Source: Maricaulis sp.
GTDB taxonomy: Bacteria; Pseudomonadota; Alphaproteobacteria; Caulobacterales; Maricaulaceae
DNA length: 64,000 bases
Assembly: GCF_017642925.1 (NCBI RefSeq)
Contig: NZ_JAEPOL010000008.1
Coordinates: 98,431 to 162,430, forward strand
Direction of reading: 5' to 3'
Part shown: in pieces, positions 40,711 through 50,921 of the stretch
Position numbering within the stretch: the first letter of the stretch is position 1
How the letters are laid out: each line of letters begins with the position of its first letter
Notes under the pieces: model-generated
What the model was told of the DNA's origin: nothing
Databases searched by the model: none
The model's input: only the letters and a program-made list of their open reading frames with translations
Position numbers and translations under genes: made by a program

Positions 40711-41727
40711 ATGGCTGCCAAGCGTACGACCAAGACCACCGCATCGAAATCTTCGGCCAAACCCGCCGGGAAAGACGAGCTTCTCCAGTATTATCGCGAC
40801 ATGTTGCTGATGCGGCGTTTCGAGGAGAAGGCCGGTCAGCTCTACGGCATGGGCCTGATCGCGGGCTTCTGTCACCTCTATATCGGCCAGGAAGCGGTCG
40901 TCACGGGGATCCAGGCGGCGCTGGAAGAGGGCGACCAGGTGATCACGGGCTATCGCGACCACGCCCACATGCTGGCCTGCGGCATGGACCCGAATGGCGT
41001 CATGGCCGAGCTGACCGGCCGCGAGGGCGGGTATTCGCGCGGCAAGGGCGGCTCGATGCACATGTTCTCGCGCGAGAAGCAATTCTATGGCGGCCACGGC
41101 ATTGTCGGCGCCCAGGTCTCGCTCGGCACCGGCCTGGCCTTCGCCGACCGCTACAAGGAAAACAAGAAAGTCGCCGTGACCTATTTCGGCGATGGCGCGG
41201 CCAATCAGGGCCAGGTCTATGAGAGCTTCAACATGGCCAAGCTCTGGGACCTGCCGGTCATCTATGTGATCGAGAACAACCAGTACGCCATGGGCACCGC
41301 GGTCAAGCGCGCCTCGTCTGAAACCGCGCTTCACAAGCGCGGCCTCTCCTTCGGCATTCCCGGCGAGGAGGTCGACGGCATGGATGTCGAGGCGGTGAAG
41401 GCGGCGGCAGCCAAGGCGGTCAAACATGCCCGCGACGGCAATGGCCCCTATATTCTGGAAATGAAGACCTACCGCTATCGCGGTCACTCGATGTCCGACC
41501 CCGCGAAATACCGCACGCGCGAGGAAGTCGACGACATCCGCTCGCACCACGACCCGATCGATCTCGTGAAAAAGCGTCTCATCGAGGGCAAGCATGCCAC
41601 CGAGGACGAACTGAAGGAGATCGACAAGGAGGTGAAGAAGGTCGTCAACGACGCCGCCCAGTTCGCCAAGGACAGCCCCGAGCCGGATCCGTCCGAGCTC
41701 TACACGGATGTGCTGGTGGAGGTGTAG
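40711..41727 (+). CDS. pdhA: Pyruvate dehydrogenase E1 component, alpha subunit
   Basis: Thiamine-diphosphate-dependent subunit of the pyruvate dehydrogenase complex. The 338-residue product has LLMRRFEEKAGQLYGMGLIAGFCHLYIGQEA at the start and the TPP/Mg motif FGDGAANQGQVYESFNMAKLW...IENN, then the regulatory-loop region YRYRGHSMSDPAKYR. It pairs with the E1 beta gene at 44062, 2.3 kb downstream, instead of directly adjacent. Confidence 0.96.
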   Translation: MAAKRTTKTTASKSSAKPAGKDELLQYYRDMLLMRRFEEKAGQLYGMGLIAGFCHLYIGQEAVVTGIQAALEEGDQVITGYRDHAHMLACGMDPNGVMAELTGREGGYSRGKGGSMHMFSREKQFYGGHGIVGAQVSLGTGLAFADRYKENKKVAVTYFGDGAANQGQVYESFNMAKLWDLPVIYVIENNQYAMGTAVKRASSETALHKRGLSFGIPGEEVDGMDVEAVKAAAAKAVKHARDGNGPYILEMKTYRYRGHSMSDPAKYRTREEVDDIRSHHDPIDLVKKRLIEGKHATEDELKEIDKEVKKVVNDAAQFAKDSPEPDPSELYTDVLVEV

Positions 41728-41732
41728 CAGCA

Positions 41733-42050
41733 TTGCCCTACTGGGTTGCGGCATATCTGGGCCTCGGGGCTCTGATCTGGCTGGCTACCGGCTTTTGCAT
41801 GCTGAGGAGCTGGTTCGTTCAAAAACGCCTTTCTGAGAAGAGCGCGTTTGTTCCCGCGCCGGTCTGGACCTGGAGTGCCGCGCCTCGAGAAACATTGAAG
41901 GCCATGGCCGAAGCTGGTGATGCAGATGCCGTTTCGCTGCTTCATTCCCGATCCCAAGCGAAGCTCGCCTGGAGAACACTCGTGGGATGGCTGGTTTTGG
42001 GGTTCATTGCGCTGCCGTTTGGCTTTGTGCTCAATGCGCGTCTGACGTGA
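41733..42050 (+). CDS. Small membrane protein of unknown function
   Basis: A 105-residue protein I do not recognise. It has two predicted membrane segments (about 4-24 and 84-101) with a charged region between them that includes a SEL1-like fragment LKAMAEAGDADAVSLLHSRS. The start is TTG at 41733, supported by GGAGGTG overlapping the pdhA stop, so it is translated as part of the pdh transcript. Base composition is visibly less GC-rich than in pdhA, suggesting a later arrival. Confidence 0.6.
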   Translation: MPYWVAAYLGLGALIWLATGFCMLRSWFVQKRLSEKSAFVPAPVWTWSAAPRETLKAMAEAGDADAVSLLHSRSQAKLAWRTLVGWLVLGFIALPFGFVLNARLT

Positions 42051-42066
42051 CCAAGAAAGAAATCCA

Positions 42067-42477
42067 ATGACACCGCAAGTGAAGCACTTTCTCGATACTT
42101 GGCACCGCGCCGTTGAAACCCGCGACGAGACGCTGCTCGCGTCGATCATCGCGGAGGGCTGCGAGTTGCATTCGCCGGTCGTCTGGAAACCGTCGGCCGA
42201 CACGCACTATCTGCTGCACATCCTGATGGGCGTGATCACCACGATCGAGGGTTTTGCCTACCGCCAGCAATGGGTGGACGGCAACGAGATCATCCTGGAA
42301 TTCACCGGCACGGTGGACGGCAAGGGTCTGGTGGGCATCGACAAGATCTCGCTCGACGATGCCGGTCACATGAACCGGATCGAGGTGCTGATCCGGCCGA
42401 TGAACACGCTGCTGGAATTCGCCACGCGGATGCGAGAGCACGCGCTGCGCTACAAGCCGGAGGCGGCCAATGGCTAA
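42067..42477 (+). CDS. NTF2-like (SnoaL-type) protein
   Basis: A 136-residue cone-shaped-fold protein: VKHFLDTWHRAVETRDETLLASIIAEGCELHSPVVWKP is the helix-strand start of the SnoaL/NTF2-like fold, and VDGNEIILEFTGTVDGKGLVGIDKISLDDAGHMNRIEVLIRP gives the curved sheet. Members bind or isomerise small molecules; no substrate can be named. The gene overlaps the serine hydrolase gene by 8 bases, so they are probably co-translated. Confidence 0.75.
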   Translation: MTPQVKHFLDTWHRAVETRDETLLASIIAEGCELHSPVVWKPSADTHYLLHILMGVITTIEGFAYRQQWVDGNEIILEFTGTVDGKGLVGIDKISLDDAGHMNRIEVLIRPMNTLLEFATRMREHALRYKPEAANG

Positions 42478-43591
42478 CCGGCTCGGCCTTCTCATCACAA
42501 GCGTCGCCATGCTGGCCGCGAGCGGTTGCTCGGACAATTCCGCACCGGCCGTCGAGACGATCGGGGAGGCCGTTCCGGGCTATCTGGAGCGTCTTGACGC
42601 CCCGGGCATGGCCGTGGCTGTGATCCGCAATGGCGAGCTTGTCTGGGCGGAGGGTTTCGGCCTGACGGGTATCGAGGCGGACAGCGCGCCTGTCACCCAT
42701 CGCACCGTTTTCGAGTTCGCCTCCCTGTCCAAGCCGGTCTTTGCGGCGATTGCCGCCGAGTTGGCCCGGGAGGGCGTCTACGATCTGGATGAACCGCTCG
42801 GACCGGCGCGGGACTTTCCCCGGATCGCCGATCCCGAGGCTTTCACCGGCGTAACGCCGCGCATGATCCTGTCGCATGGCACGACACTGCCCAACTGGGC
42901 CGATGAGGCTGGCGGGCCGCTGGAATTCTCCGGTACCCCTGGCTCGCGCTTCCGCTATTCCGGCGAGGCCTACGGCCTGCTGCAATCGATGCTGGAACGG
43001 CGCACCCGGGCCAGCCTGGAAGCGCTGCTCGAGCCGCTCGCGGCCGAGGCGGGCATGGCGGACGCCCACTATGCGGCCGGTGAGGCCGGCGCGGCGGATC
43101 CGGTGATGGCGGCCAGTCGCGACGGTTCGGTGCGGGCGCGCCGCGATGCGGCCGAGGGACATGCCGCCGCCTCGCTGACCGCCAGCGTGTTCGACTATGG
43201 GCGGTTCGTGTCCTGGCTGCTCGATGATGAGCAGGCCGGGTTGCGCGCGACCCTGTTCACCCCGACCCAGCCGGTCGCGTGGGACGCGTTCGGCCGGGAG
43301 GGTGAGATGCCCGAAGGCGTCGAGATCGATTGGGGGCTCGGCTGGGGTCTTTATCGCGAGGACGGCCGCCGGATTGCCTTCCACTGGGGCGATAACGGCG
43401 CCTTCAAATCCTTTGTCGCCATCGATATCGACCGGCGCGACGCCATTATTTACGCCGCCAATGGCTGGGACGGTCTGTGCGTCGCCGTTCCGCTCGCCGC
43501 ACCCGTCGTCGGCGATGTCGGCACGATCACCGACTGGCTGAACTACAGCCGTATCGACAGCGGTTCGCCCGTCTGTCCGGACCGGGAGTAG
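42470..43591 (+). CDS. Serine hydrolase lipoprotein (beta-lactamase/class C family)
   Basis: A 373-residue penicillin-binding-protein-like hydrolase. A lipoprotein signal ends AASGC (Cys20). The SxxK motif is SLSK at residues 85-88; YSG in FRYSGEAYGLL is the second motif; the third is HWGDNGAFKSF in place of KTG. These features fit esterases or D-aminopeptidases of this superfamily better than true beta-lactamases. It acts in the periplasm. Overlaps the NTF2-like gene and is 8 bases from the GFA gene, so it belongs to the same transcript inside the pdh locus. Confidence 0.82.
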   Translation: MANRLGLLITSVAMLAASGCSDNSAPAVETIGEAVPGYLERLDAPGMAVAVIRNGELVWAEGFGLTGIEADSAPVTHRTVFEFASLSKPVFAAIAAELAREGVYDLDEPLGPARDFPRIADPEAFTGVTPRMILSHGTTLPNWADEAGGPLEFSGTPGSRFRYSGEAYGLLQSMLERRTRASLEALLEPLAAEAGMADAHYAAGEAGAADPVMAASRDGSVRARRDAAEGHAAASLTASVFDYGRFVSWLLDDEQAGLRATLFTPTQPVAWDAFGREGEMPEGVEIDWGLGWGLYREDGRRIAFHWGDNGAFKSFVAIDIDRRDAIIYAANGWDGLCVAVPLAAPVVGDVGTITDWLNYSRIDSGSPVCPDRE

Positions 43592-43599
43592 CGGCGATC

Positions 43600-44049
43600 A
43601 TGCACTATTCCGGACACTGTCATTGCGGGGCGGTGAAGGCGCGTTTCCAGAGCGAGCGCACGCCGGTCGAGCTGGGTGTGCGCACCTGCCAGTGTGATTT
43701 CTGCCGCCGCCAGGGCGCCGTGAACATTTCCGACCCGGCCGGCGCGATCGAGATCGATTGCAGCCCGGACGATATCCATCGCTACCGCTTTGCCCTGCGC
43801 ACGGCGGATTTTCTGATCTGCAGGACCTGCGGCACTTATGTGGCCGCCGTGATGGGCGAGGGCGAGCGTATCGTCTCGACCATCAATGTGGTGGGCCTGC
43901 GCATGGCGGACTTCCTCGATATCGAGGAGGCCCCCGCCGACTTTGCCGCCGAGACGACCGAGGCCCGCATCGCCCGGCGTTTCGACAAGTGGACGCCCAC
44001 ACGTTTCACGAACCCACAGCTTGCCGCATCCAATTTCGGCCCTCACTGA
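43600..44049 (+). CDS. GFA/CENP-V family zinc protein (first copy)
   Basis: A 149-residue protein of the glutathione-dependent formaldehyde-activating (GFA) fold. All seven zinc cysteines are present: Cys7 and Cys9 (HCHCG), Cys30, Cys32 and Cys35 (CQCDFC), Cys74 and Cys77 (CRTC). Activity with glutathione is not proven for most members. I choose ATG 43600, 8 bases after the hydrolase stop; an in-frame ATG at 43477 adds 41 Arg-rich residues. A distant relative lies at 45886 in the same locus. Confidence 0.85.
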   Translation: MHYSGHCHCGAVKARFQSERTPVELGVRTCQCDFCRRQGAVNISDPAGAIEIDCSPDDIHRYRFALRTADFLICRTCGTYVAAVMGEGERIVSTINVVGLRMADFLDIEEAPADFAAETTEARIARRFDKWTPTRFTNPQLAASNFGPH

Positions 44050-44061
44050 ACGGAAGATACC

Positions 44062-45474
<1,413 letters not shown>

Positions 45475-45478
45475 GGTT

Positions 45479-45886
45479 TTGCTGGACGTCTCTCAGACAA
45501 AGCTCGAGATCTGGGAAACCGGTTTGCCTGAAGGTGAGCTGGAGCTCCTGGAGCACCGATATTTGCTCGGAGAGCTCTCCATGACCATTTTGGTGCATGA
45601 TGGACCGAATGGTCGTGCAGCGTTTGAACTGCTCGTAGATCCCATGTGGTTTGGCGTTTTTCGGCAGGAGCGGATGCAGCACAATCTGGGTGGTCTCGCG
45701 CGGACGCTGACGCCTTCTCCGAGATTTTTCAAAGTTCCAGACTCTCCACTCGTCGAGCAGATGTGCGGCACAGAAGTCGTTTTCAACGTCGAGGAAGAAG
45801 TGCCCTCACACTGGCTTGTTTTAAGCAACGAGGCCTGCACTCATATCATTGGCCATGATGAGCCGAAGTTTCGGCAGGTGTATTGA
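45479..45886 (+). CDS. Unknown 135-residue protein
   Basis: Not recognised. The start is a TTG five bases after the pdhB stop; no other start gives a better reading. The product is soluble, with short strands (LEIWETGLPEGELELLEHRYLLGELSMTILVHDG-like start, VDPMWFGVFRQERM) and no motif I can name. Like the 41733 gene it is less GC-rich than its neighbours and uses more A- or T-ending codons. Its TGA overlaps the ATG of the second GFA gene. Confidence 0.55.
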   Translation: MLDVSQTKLEIWETGLPEGELELLEHRYLLGELSMTILVHDGPNGRAAFELLVDPMWFGVFRQERMQHNLGGLARTLTPSPRFFKVPDSPLVEQMCGTEVVFNVEEEVPSHWLVLSNEACTHIIGHDEPKFRQVY

Positions 45887-46290
45887 TGACCAACTCCCCC
45901 ACGAAATCTTGGCGTCACGGTGAATGCCATTGCGGCGAGGTCGGCTTTGCGGCGAACCTGCCGGACAGTGTTGTTGCGCTGTCCTGCAATTGCTCGATCT
46001 GCGCCAAGTCCGGCTTTATCCATCTCATTGTCGAGAAGGATGATTTCCGGATCGAACGCGGCGCGGAGAGCCTGACGACCTATACGTTCGGCAGCCACAC
46101 GGCGAAACACATGTTCTGCTCGCGCTGCGGTGTGAAGGCCTTTTATGTGCCGCGCTCGCATCCGGACGGCTGGACCGTCAATCTGCGCTGCCTGGATGCA
46201 GACGCCAATCTCCAGCTCCGCTTCGAGGAATTCGACGGCGCGAACTGGGAAGACAATGTTGTGAAGATCAATCCGGACATGGCTCACTAG
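45886..46290 (+). CDS. GFA/CENP-V family zinc protein (second copy)
   Basis: A 134-residue protein with the full seven-cysteine GFA pattern: Cys14/Cys16 (CHC), Cys34/Cys36/Cys39 (CNCSIC), Cys78/Cys81 (CSRC). It is only distantly similar to the copy at 43600, so this is not a recent duplication. Start ATG 45886 overlaps the preceding stop (TGATG). Its GC-rich codon use is like that of the pdh genes, unlike the gene directly upstream. Confidence 0.84.
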   Translation: MTNSPTKSWRHGECHCGEVGFAANLPDSVVALSCNCSICAKSGFIHLIVEKDDFRIERGAESLTTYTFGSHTAKHMFCSRCGVKAFYVPRSHPDGWTVNLRCLDADANLQLRFEEFDGANWEDNVVKINPDMAH

Positions 46291-46312
46291 AGCCTGAACG
46301 AGGAAAAGACCC

Positions 46313-47671
46313 ATGGCGATCGAAATCCTGATGCCCGCCCTGTCGCCCACGATGGAAGAGGGCATACTGGCCAAATGGCATGTGAAAAAGGGCGATACCG
46401 TCGAGAGCGGTGACGTCATTGCCGAGATCGAGACCGACAAGGCGACCATGGAAGTGGAAGCCGTCGACGAGGGCGTCGTCGGCGAGATCCGGGTCTCCGA
46501 AGGCACGGAAGGCGTGAAGGTCAATGCCGTCATCGCCATCCTGCTGGAAGAGGGCGAAGACGAGAGCGCGCTTTCTGCCCCCGCCGAAGATGGGGGAAGT
46601 GGCTCCGCCAAGGGCGGAGACGCCAAAGAAAGCAATGGGGGCGCTGGCGAAGCCAGCGAAAAGGCCGAAGACAAGTCCGGAAAATCTTCTAGCAGCGCTA
46701 GCCCGCGCAAGCTTGAAGACGTTCCCGCCGTGAGCAAGGCACCGCCGCCGCCGTCCCGGGATGGCGACCGGATCAAGGCCAGCCCGCTGGCGCGCCGCAT
46801 CGCGGCCGGCAAAGGTCTGGACCTGAAAACCATCGAGGGTTCCGGCCCTTACGGCCGGATCGTCAAGCGTGACGTCGAGAAAGCCCGGGCGTCGGCCGCG
46901 CCGTCCAAGGCTGCCGAGGCCCCGGCCTCGGCTCCGGTCGATATGGACGATCCGCTCAAGGCCTATGGCATCGCCCGCGACCGCTACGAGGTCGAGAAGG
47001 CCGACAATATCACCAAGATCTCCGCCAAGCGCCTGTCCGAGAGCTTCCGCGATATCCCGCACTTCCCGCTCAATGTGGATTGCCGGATCGACGCGCTGCT
47101 GGACTTCCGCAAGCGGGTCAATGCCGCCGCCGAGAAGGACGGCGACAAGGTCTCCGTCAACGACATCCTGATCAAGGCGTCCGGCCTGGCGCTGAAGAAG
47201 GTTCCGGCGGCGAATTCCTCCTGGATCGAGGGCGGCCATATCGCCCGGCACAAGCATGCCGATATCTCGGTTGCTGTCGCGATCGAGGGCGGTCTGATCA
47301 CGCCGATAGTCAAGGATGCCGATCTCAAAGGCTTGGTCGAGATTTCCCGCGAGATGAAGGATCTGGCGTCCCGCGCCCGCGAGAAGAAGCTGAAGCCCGA
47401 GGAATTCCAGGGCGGCACGTTCTCGCTCTCCAATCTGGGCATGTTCGGCATCGACAGCTTCGCCTCCATCATCAACCCGCCCCAGGGCATGATCCTGTCG
47501 GTGGGGGCCGGCGAGCAGCGCCCGGTCGTCAAGGACGGTGCGCTGGCGATTGCCTCGGTGATGACGGTGACGCTGACCTGCGATCACCGCGTGGTCGACG
47601 GCGCCACCGGCGCGAAATGGCTGCAGGCCTTCAAAACCTTCGTCGAAGACCCGATGACGATGCTGATGTGA
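46313..47671 (+). CDS. pdhC: Pyruvate dehydrogenase E2 (dihydrolipoamide acetyltransferase)
   Basis: Core acyltransferase of the complex, 452 residues. One lipoyl domain (1-80, [13 protein letters not shown]), an Ala/Glu/Ser-rich linker, the E1/E3-binding domain (about 160-197: [16 protein letters not shown]...[11 protein letters not shown]), a second linker and the catalytic domain ending in [18 protein letters not shown] (catalytic His). The lipoyl domain is nearly identical to that of pdhB. No E3 (lpd) or lipA follows within the window; repeats and hydrolase genes do. Confidence 0.96.
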   Translation: MAIEILMPALSPTMEEGILAKWHVKKGDTVESGDVIAEIETDKATMEVEAVDEGVVGEIRVSEGTEGVKVNAVIAILLEEGEDESALSAPAEDGGSGSAKGGDAKESNGGAGEASEKAEDKSGKSSSSASPRKLEDVPAVSKAPPPPSRDGDRIKASPLARRIAAGKGLDLKTIEGSGPYGRIVKRDVEKARASAAPSKAAEAPASAPVDMDDPLKAYGIARDRYEVEKADNITKISAKRLSESFRDIPHFPLNVDCRIDALLDFRKRVNAAAEKDGDKVSVNDILIKASGLALKKVPAANSSWIEGGHIARHKHADISVAVAIEGGLITPIVKDADLKGLVEISREMKDLASRAREKKLKPEEFQGGTFSLSNLGMFGIDSFASIINPPQGMILSVGAGEQRPVVKDGALAIASVMTVTLTCDHRVVDGATGAKWLQAFKTFVEDPMTMLM

Positions 47672-47717
47672 TCCCTGCAAAAGCAGGGATATCGTCGCCG
47701 TAGAACTCTCCAGCTAG

Positions 47718-47804
47718 TTTCCCCGGACCTGTTCCGGGGCCTGCCATCGCTGAAAAGAGTTCCGGCTGCGGTCTCAACCAGACCCCGGAACGAGTCCGGG
47801 GAAA
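47718..47804. repeat. Long inverted repeat after pdhC (same family as 27962-28066)
   Basis: Left arm 47718-47743 and right arm 47779-47804 match as reverse complements at 24 of 26 positions, with CCCCGG/CCGGGG sub-palindromes. The left arm begins TTTCCCCGG and continues CGGGGCCTG.CAT, as does the other copy. Centre 35 bases. It may terminate the pdh transcript. Confidence 0.75.
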
Positions 47805-47867
47805 GCGGCGCTGAACTCCCCCGAATCGGGGAGGGCGGTGTGCGGCCGGAGCAGGCACACTGCCCGC

Positions 47868-48350
47868 ATGTCCTGTGTTTCGATCCTCTTTCTGGGCCTC
47901 GCCACCCTGCAGACACCGGCCAACGTCCATCCGGACCTGGCGGTCCTGGCGCCCTATGAAGGCCTCTGGCAGAGCGAGGACGGTGTACGGGCGCTGCATG
48001 TCGAGATCGCCGGAGAGACCGCTGCCCGCCTGCGCTACGGCCGCTGGCAGGATAACGCCTGGCACTGGCAGCCGGCCTGGCGGATCGAGGTGAGCCCCCA
48101 TGGTGGCTGGCCGAAAGGCTGGCAGCCTCACGAAACCCGCAACCACCCGCCGCTGGAACTGCATGACGACACCGATCCGGGGATTGAGTGGCACCGGGAT
48201 TCAGGTGCCTACGGAATGGGCTATATCGTCGAGATCGATATCTGGGACGAACCGCGCGACGACCGCTTCACTTGGCAGCGCCTGCATTCACGCCGCAATG
48301 GCACGGACCGTGTCGGCGAAGGCGTGTGGATTGCGGTTCTGGCTTTTTGA
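47868..48350 (+). CDS. Secreted protein of unknown function
   Basis: A 160-residue protein with a signal peptide (MSCVSILFLGLATLQTPA). The mature part reads LAVLAPYEGLWQSEDGVRALHVEIAGETAARLRYGRW and ends in beta-strand-like sequence with conserved-looking Trp residues, a lipocalin-like or heme-binding-like pattern that I cannot assign. I choose ATG 47868; an in-frame ATG at 47838 precedes it by ten residues. The stop codon is contributed by a dispersed 59-base repeat, so the reading frame ends exactly where the repeat starts. Confidence 0.6.
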   Translation: MSCVSILFLGLATLQTPANVHPDLAVLAPYEGLWQSEDGVRALHVEIAGETAARLRYGRWQDNAWHWQPAWRIEVSPHGGWPKGWQPHETRNHPPLELHDDTDPGIEWHRDSGAYGMGYIVEIDIWDEPRDDRFTWQRLHSRRNGTDRVGEGVWIAVLAF

Positions 48351-48402
48351 GTGGTCGCATTTTCGAACCGCAAAACCGGTTCCCACTTTTGCTGAAAATG
48401 CT
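48344..48402 (+). repeat. 59-base dispersed palindromic repeat, copy 1
   Basis: Identical over 59 bases to 50854-50912. It contains nested inverted repeats: CATTTTC...GAAAATG outside and GAACCG...CGGTTC inside. It supplies the last codons and stop of the gene at 47868. Confidence 0.9.
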
Positions 48403-48491
48403 TTGACTGCACACAAACTGCATCTACTGGCATCGCCGCTTGCATCCCGGACTTGAAGCGCGATTTTGCGATTTGAGTCCGGGAGTTGAGT

Positions 48492-49937
48492 TTGAAACGT
48501 CTTGTTGCCGCCAGTGCCATCCTGTCCGCCATGCTGGGCGCGTGCGCATCCGTGCCGCCGCAAACCGGCGGGGTGGACGCCTTCGGTCCGTGTCCGCAGG
48601 AGGCCGGCCATCCTGAACTCGCCGGCAGTATCTGCACCGTCCAGAGTGTCGCACTGAACCCGGCCGCGCCCGAGGGCGAACAGATCGACCTCTTCGTACG
48701 CAAATTCCCGGCCACCGGGGATCGGATCGGCGAGTTCTGGATGCTGGCCGGCGGACCGGGCGAGGCCGGTACCTCCTTCTACACCCGTATCGCCGATCTT
48801 CAGGCGCGTTTTCCCGGCTATGACGTCCTGATCCCGGATCATCGCGGCACCGGCCGTTCGGCGCGCCTGTGCACGGGCGAGACCCTGGGCAGCGAAGCTG
48901 GGACGGCGCTGGCCGGCAGCGAGTTCGGGCCCTGTTTCGGCGATATCTGGGCGCAGTCCGAGCGCACCATGCAGTTTTCCATGACGCATGCTGCGCACGA
49001 TCTCGACACGCTGATTGCCCGGCTGGGCGGTGAAGGTGAGCGCTGGGTCTATGCCGTGTCCTACGGGACGGGGCTGGCCCTGCGCTTCGGCCAATTGCAC
49101 GAGGCCTCTGTAGACGGGTTGATCCTCGATTCCCTCGTACCCGCGCTCGACGATACGCAACACGACCTCTCGCACCGCTCTCATACCGTCGATCTCGTCG
49201 GCCGCCGCGTCCTGGCGGCCTGCGCTGCCGACCCGGCATGCGACGGGCGTTTCGAGGGCGGCATTGAAGCCGCCTATGCCGGCCTGCTGGCAGATATCGC
49301 GGCGGGCCATCGCGCCGACATCGCCGAGACCCTGCCCGGCGGCAATCTGCGCCACACGCTGGGCACCATGCTGGACGTCCCCGCGGCCCGCGCCCGGATC
49401 CCCGACATGATCGATATCGCGATCGACCGGCCGCAGGCGCTGGGTGCTTTCTATACCGGCGAGGTCGTGCCCGCCTTCGACGCGCTGTCTGCCGTATCGG
49501 ACTACGAGGCGTCTGCCTTTTCCATCACGCTGGCAGGCCTGATCGGCGTCTCCGAAACCAATCGCCGGCCGGACATGACGGCCGAGGCCGTCGCGGCGGA
49601 AGAGGCGGAGCTGTGGTTCACCTCGCCGCTGACGCAATTGCAGACCCGCACCTCCATGCCCGCCTATGCCCGCGACGAATGGTTCGACGCCCCCTATGCG
49701 GACATGCCGCCGGTCCTGGTGGTGCACGGCACGCTCGACCCCAAGACAACGCTCGAAGGCGCACGCCACCATATCGCGGCGCTTGAGGCGGGCGGTACGG
49801 GTGTCACCCTGGTGACCGTCGAACGGGCACCTCATGCCAGCTGGTATTTCGCACCGGACTGTCTCTATGACGCGATGGAGGATTTCATCGACGGGGATGC
49901 GGTGGCGGAGCGCTGCACGCCTGCCTCCATGCCGTAA
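48492..49937 (+). CDS. Alpha/beta hydrolase lipoprotein (TAP/proline iminopeptidase-like)
   Basis: A 481-residue hydrolase. A lipoprotein signal ends LGAC (Cys18). Core motifs: LAGGPGEAGTS (oxyanion hole), DVLIPDHRGTGRSA, nucleophile Ser190 in AVSYGTG, then LVVHGTLDPKTT (Asp) and ERAPHASWYF (His), the layout of TAP-type tripeptidyl peptidases and proline iminopeptidases. The start is TTG: 48492 has GGAG six bases upstream; 48486 (TTG) is an alternative. Probably a periplasmic or outer-membrane exopeptidase. Confidence 0.83.
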   Translation: MKRLVAASAILSAMLGACASVPPQTGGVDAFGPCPQEAGHPELAGSICTVQSVALNPAAPEGEQIDLFVRKFPATGDRIGEFWMLAGGPGEAGTSFYTRIADLQARFPGYDVLIPDHRGTGRSARLCTGETLGSEAGTALAGSEFGPCFGDIWAQSERTMQFSMTHAAHDLDTLIARLGGEGERWVYAVSYGTGLALRFGQLHEASVDGLILDSLVPALDDTQHDLSHRSHTVDLVGRRVLAACAADPACDGRFEGGIEAAYAGLLADIAAGHRADIAETLPGGNLRHTLGTMLDVPAARARIPDMIDIAIDRPQALGAFYTGEVVPAFDALSAVSDYEASAFSITLAGLIGVSETNRRPDMTAEAVAAEEAELWFTSPLTQLQTRTSMPAYARDEWFDAPYADMPPVLVVHGTLDPKTTLEGARHHIAALEAGGTGVTLVTVERAPHASWYFAPDCLYDAMEDFIDGDAVAERCTPASMP

Positions 49938-50023
49938 AACCGTCGAGGGCGGGCACAGGCGTTCCGCTTGCCCGTCCCGCCGCCGCGGGGTATCCGGCCG
50001 GGATGACAGGAGAGGAAGACCCC

Positions 50024-50812
50024 ATGGCATCCCAGCCCGCCCATCTCGCCGAAATCCGCCATACCGATCTGGTGTTTCCGCACCAGACCAATCACCAGGG
50101 CAGCTATTTCGGCGGTGCGGCCATGGCCGAGATGGACAAGGTCGCCTTCCTCGTTGCGGCCCGCCATGCGCGGCGGCCCTTCGTGACGGCGTCCTGTGAC
50201 AAGCTGGATTTCGTTGCGCCTGCTTATGTGGGCGATCTGGTCGAGTTGACCGGCCAGGTACGCATGGTGGGGCGGCATTCGATGATCGTCGATGTCGAAC
50301 TGGCGGCGGAGAATCTCCTGACCGGCGTGCGTCATATCTGCACCCGCGGCGCTTTCACCATGGTCGCTGCTGATCCCAAGACGAATCCCGAGCGTCTGCC
50401 GCCGGCACCCGATTCGCGGCCCGATTTCGCGCCCAGCCCGGCGGGTTATGCGCGCACGCTGCAGCTCGTCTTTCCGGGCGACACCAATCATCTGGGGCAA
50501 TTGTTCGGCGGCAATGCCATGTCGCTGATGGGCAAGGCGGCCTATATCGCCGCCTCGCGCCACACGCGCTGCAATGTCGGCATGGCTGCTTCCGACAAGA
50601 TCGACTTCATCGCCCCCACGAAAGAGGGCGAGCTGCTGGACGTGATCGCAGATGTGGTGTCGGTCGGCCGCACCTCGATGCAGGTCGCGGTGCGCGCGGA
50701 AGCCGAAGACCTGATGAGCGGCGAGCGCCGTCTCGTCGGCGAGGCGAGCTATGTCATGGTAGCGCTGGACGGGGAGGGGCAGCCGACCCCGGCATCGCCC
50801 CTGAAAGCCTAG
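50024..50812 (+). CDS. Acyl-CoA thioesterase with two hot-dog domains
   Basis: A 262-residue cytosolic thioesterase of the YciA/BACH type with tandem hot-dog domains: domain 1 (10-125) has FPHQTNHQGSYFGGAAMAEMD and domain 2 (140-255) has FPGDTNHLGQLFGGNAMSLMG. Each has the TNHxGxxFGG motif with the catalytic Asn/Asp neighbourhood. I choose ATG 50024 because GGAGAGGA stands just upstream; ATG 50003 has no ribosome site. It hydrolyses acyl-CoA; chain length not predictable. Confidence 0.88.
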   Translation: MASQPAHLAEIRHTDLVFPHQTNHQGSYFGGAAMAEMDKVAFLVAARHARRPFVTASCDKLDFVAPAYVGDLVELTGQVRMVGRHSMIVDVELAAENLLTGVRHICTRGAFTMVAADPKTNPERLPPAPDSRPDFAPSPAGYARTLQLVFPGDTNHLGQLFGGNAMSLMGKAAYIAASRHTRCNVGMAASDKIDFIAPTKEGELLDVIADVVSVGRTSMQVAVRAEAEDLMSGERRLVGEASYVMVALDGEGQPTPASPLKA

Positions 50813-50853
50813 CGCAATTTCATCGTCATCGAGGCCGATGAACTTGCTTCGGA

Positions 50854-50912
50854 TTTTTGAGTGGTCGCATTTTCGAACCGCAAAACCGGTTCCCACTTTT
50901 GCTGAAAATGCT
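50854..50912 (+). repeat. 59-base dispersed palindromic repeat, copy 2
   Basis: Same 59 bases as 48344-48402, here between two convergent genes, 10 bases from the bamE stop. No gene uses it for its stop. Confidence 0.9.
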
Positions 50913-50921
50913 CCGGCCGGG

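Noticed and set aside
43477..43599. N-terminal extension of the first GFA protein
   Set aside because: Arg-rich shadow of the serine hydrolase end; ATG 43600 gives the normal family start.
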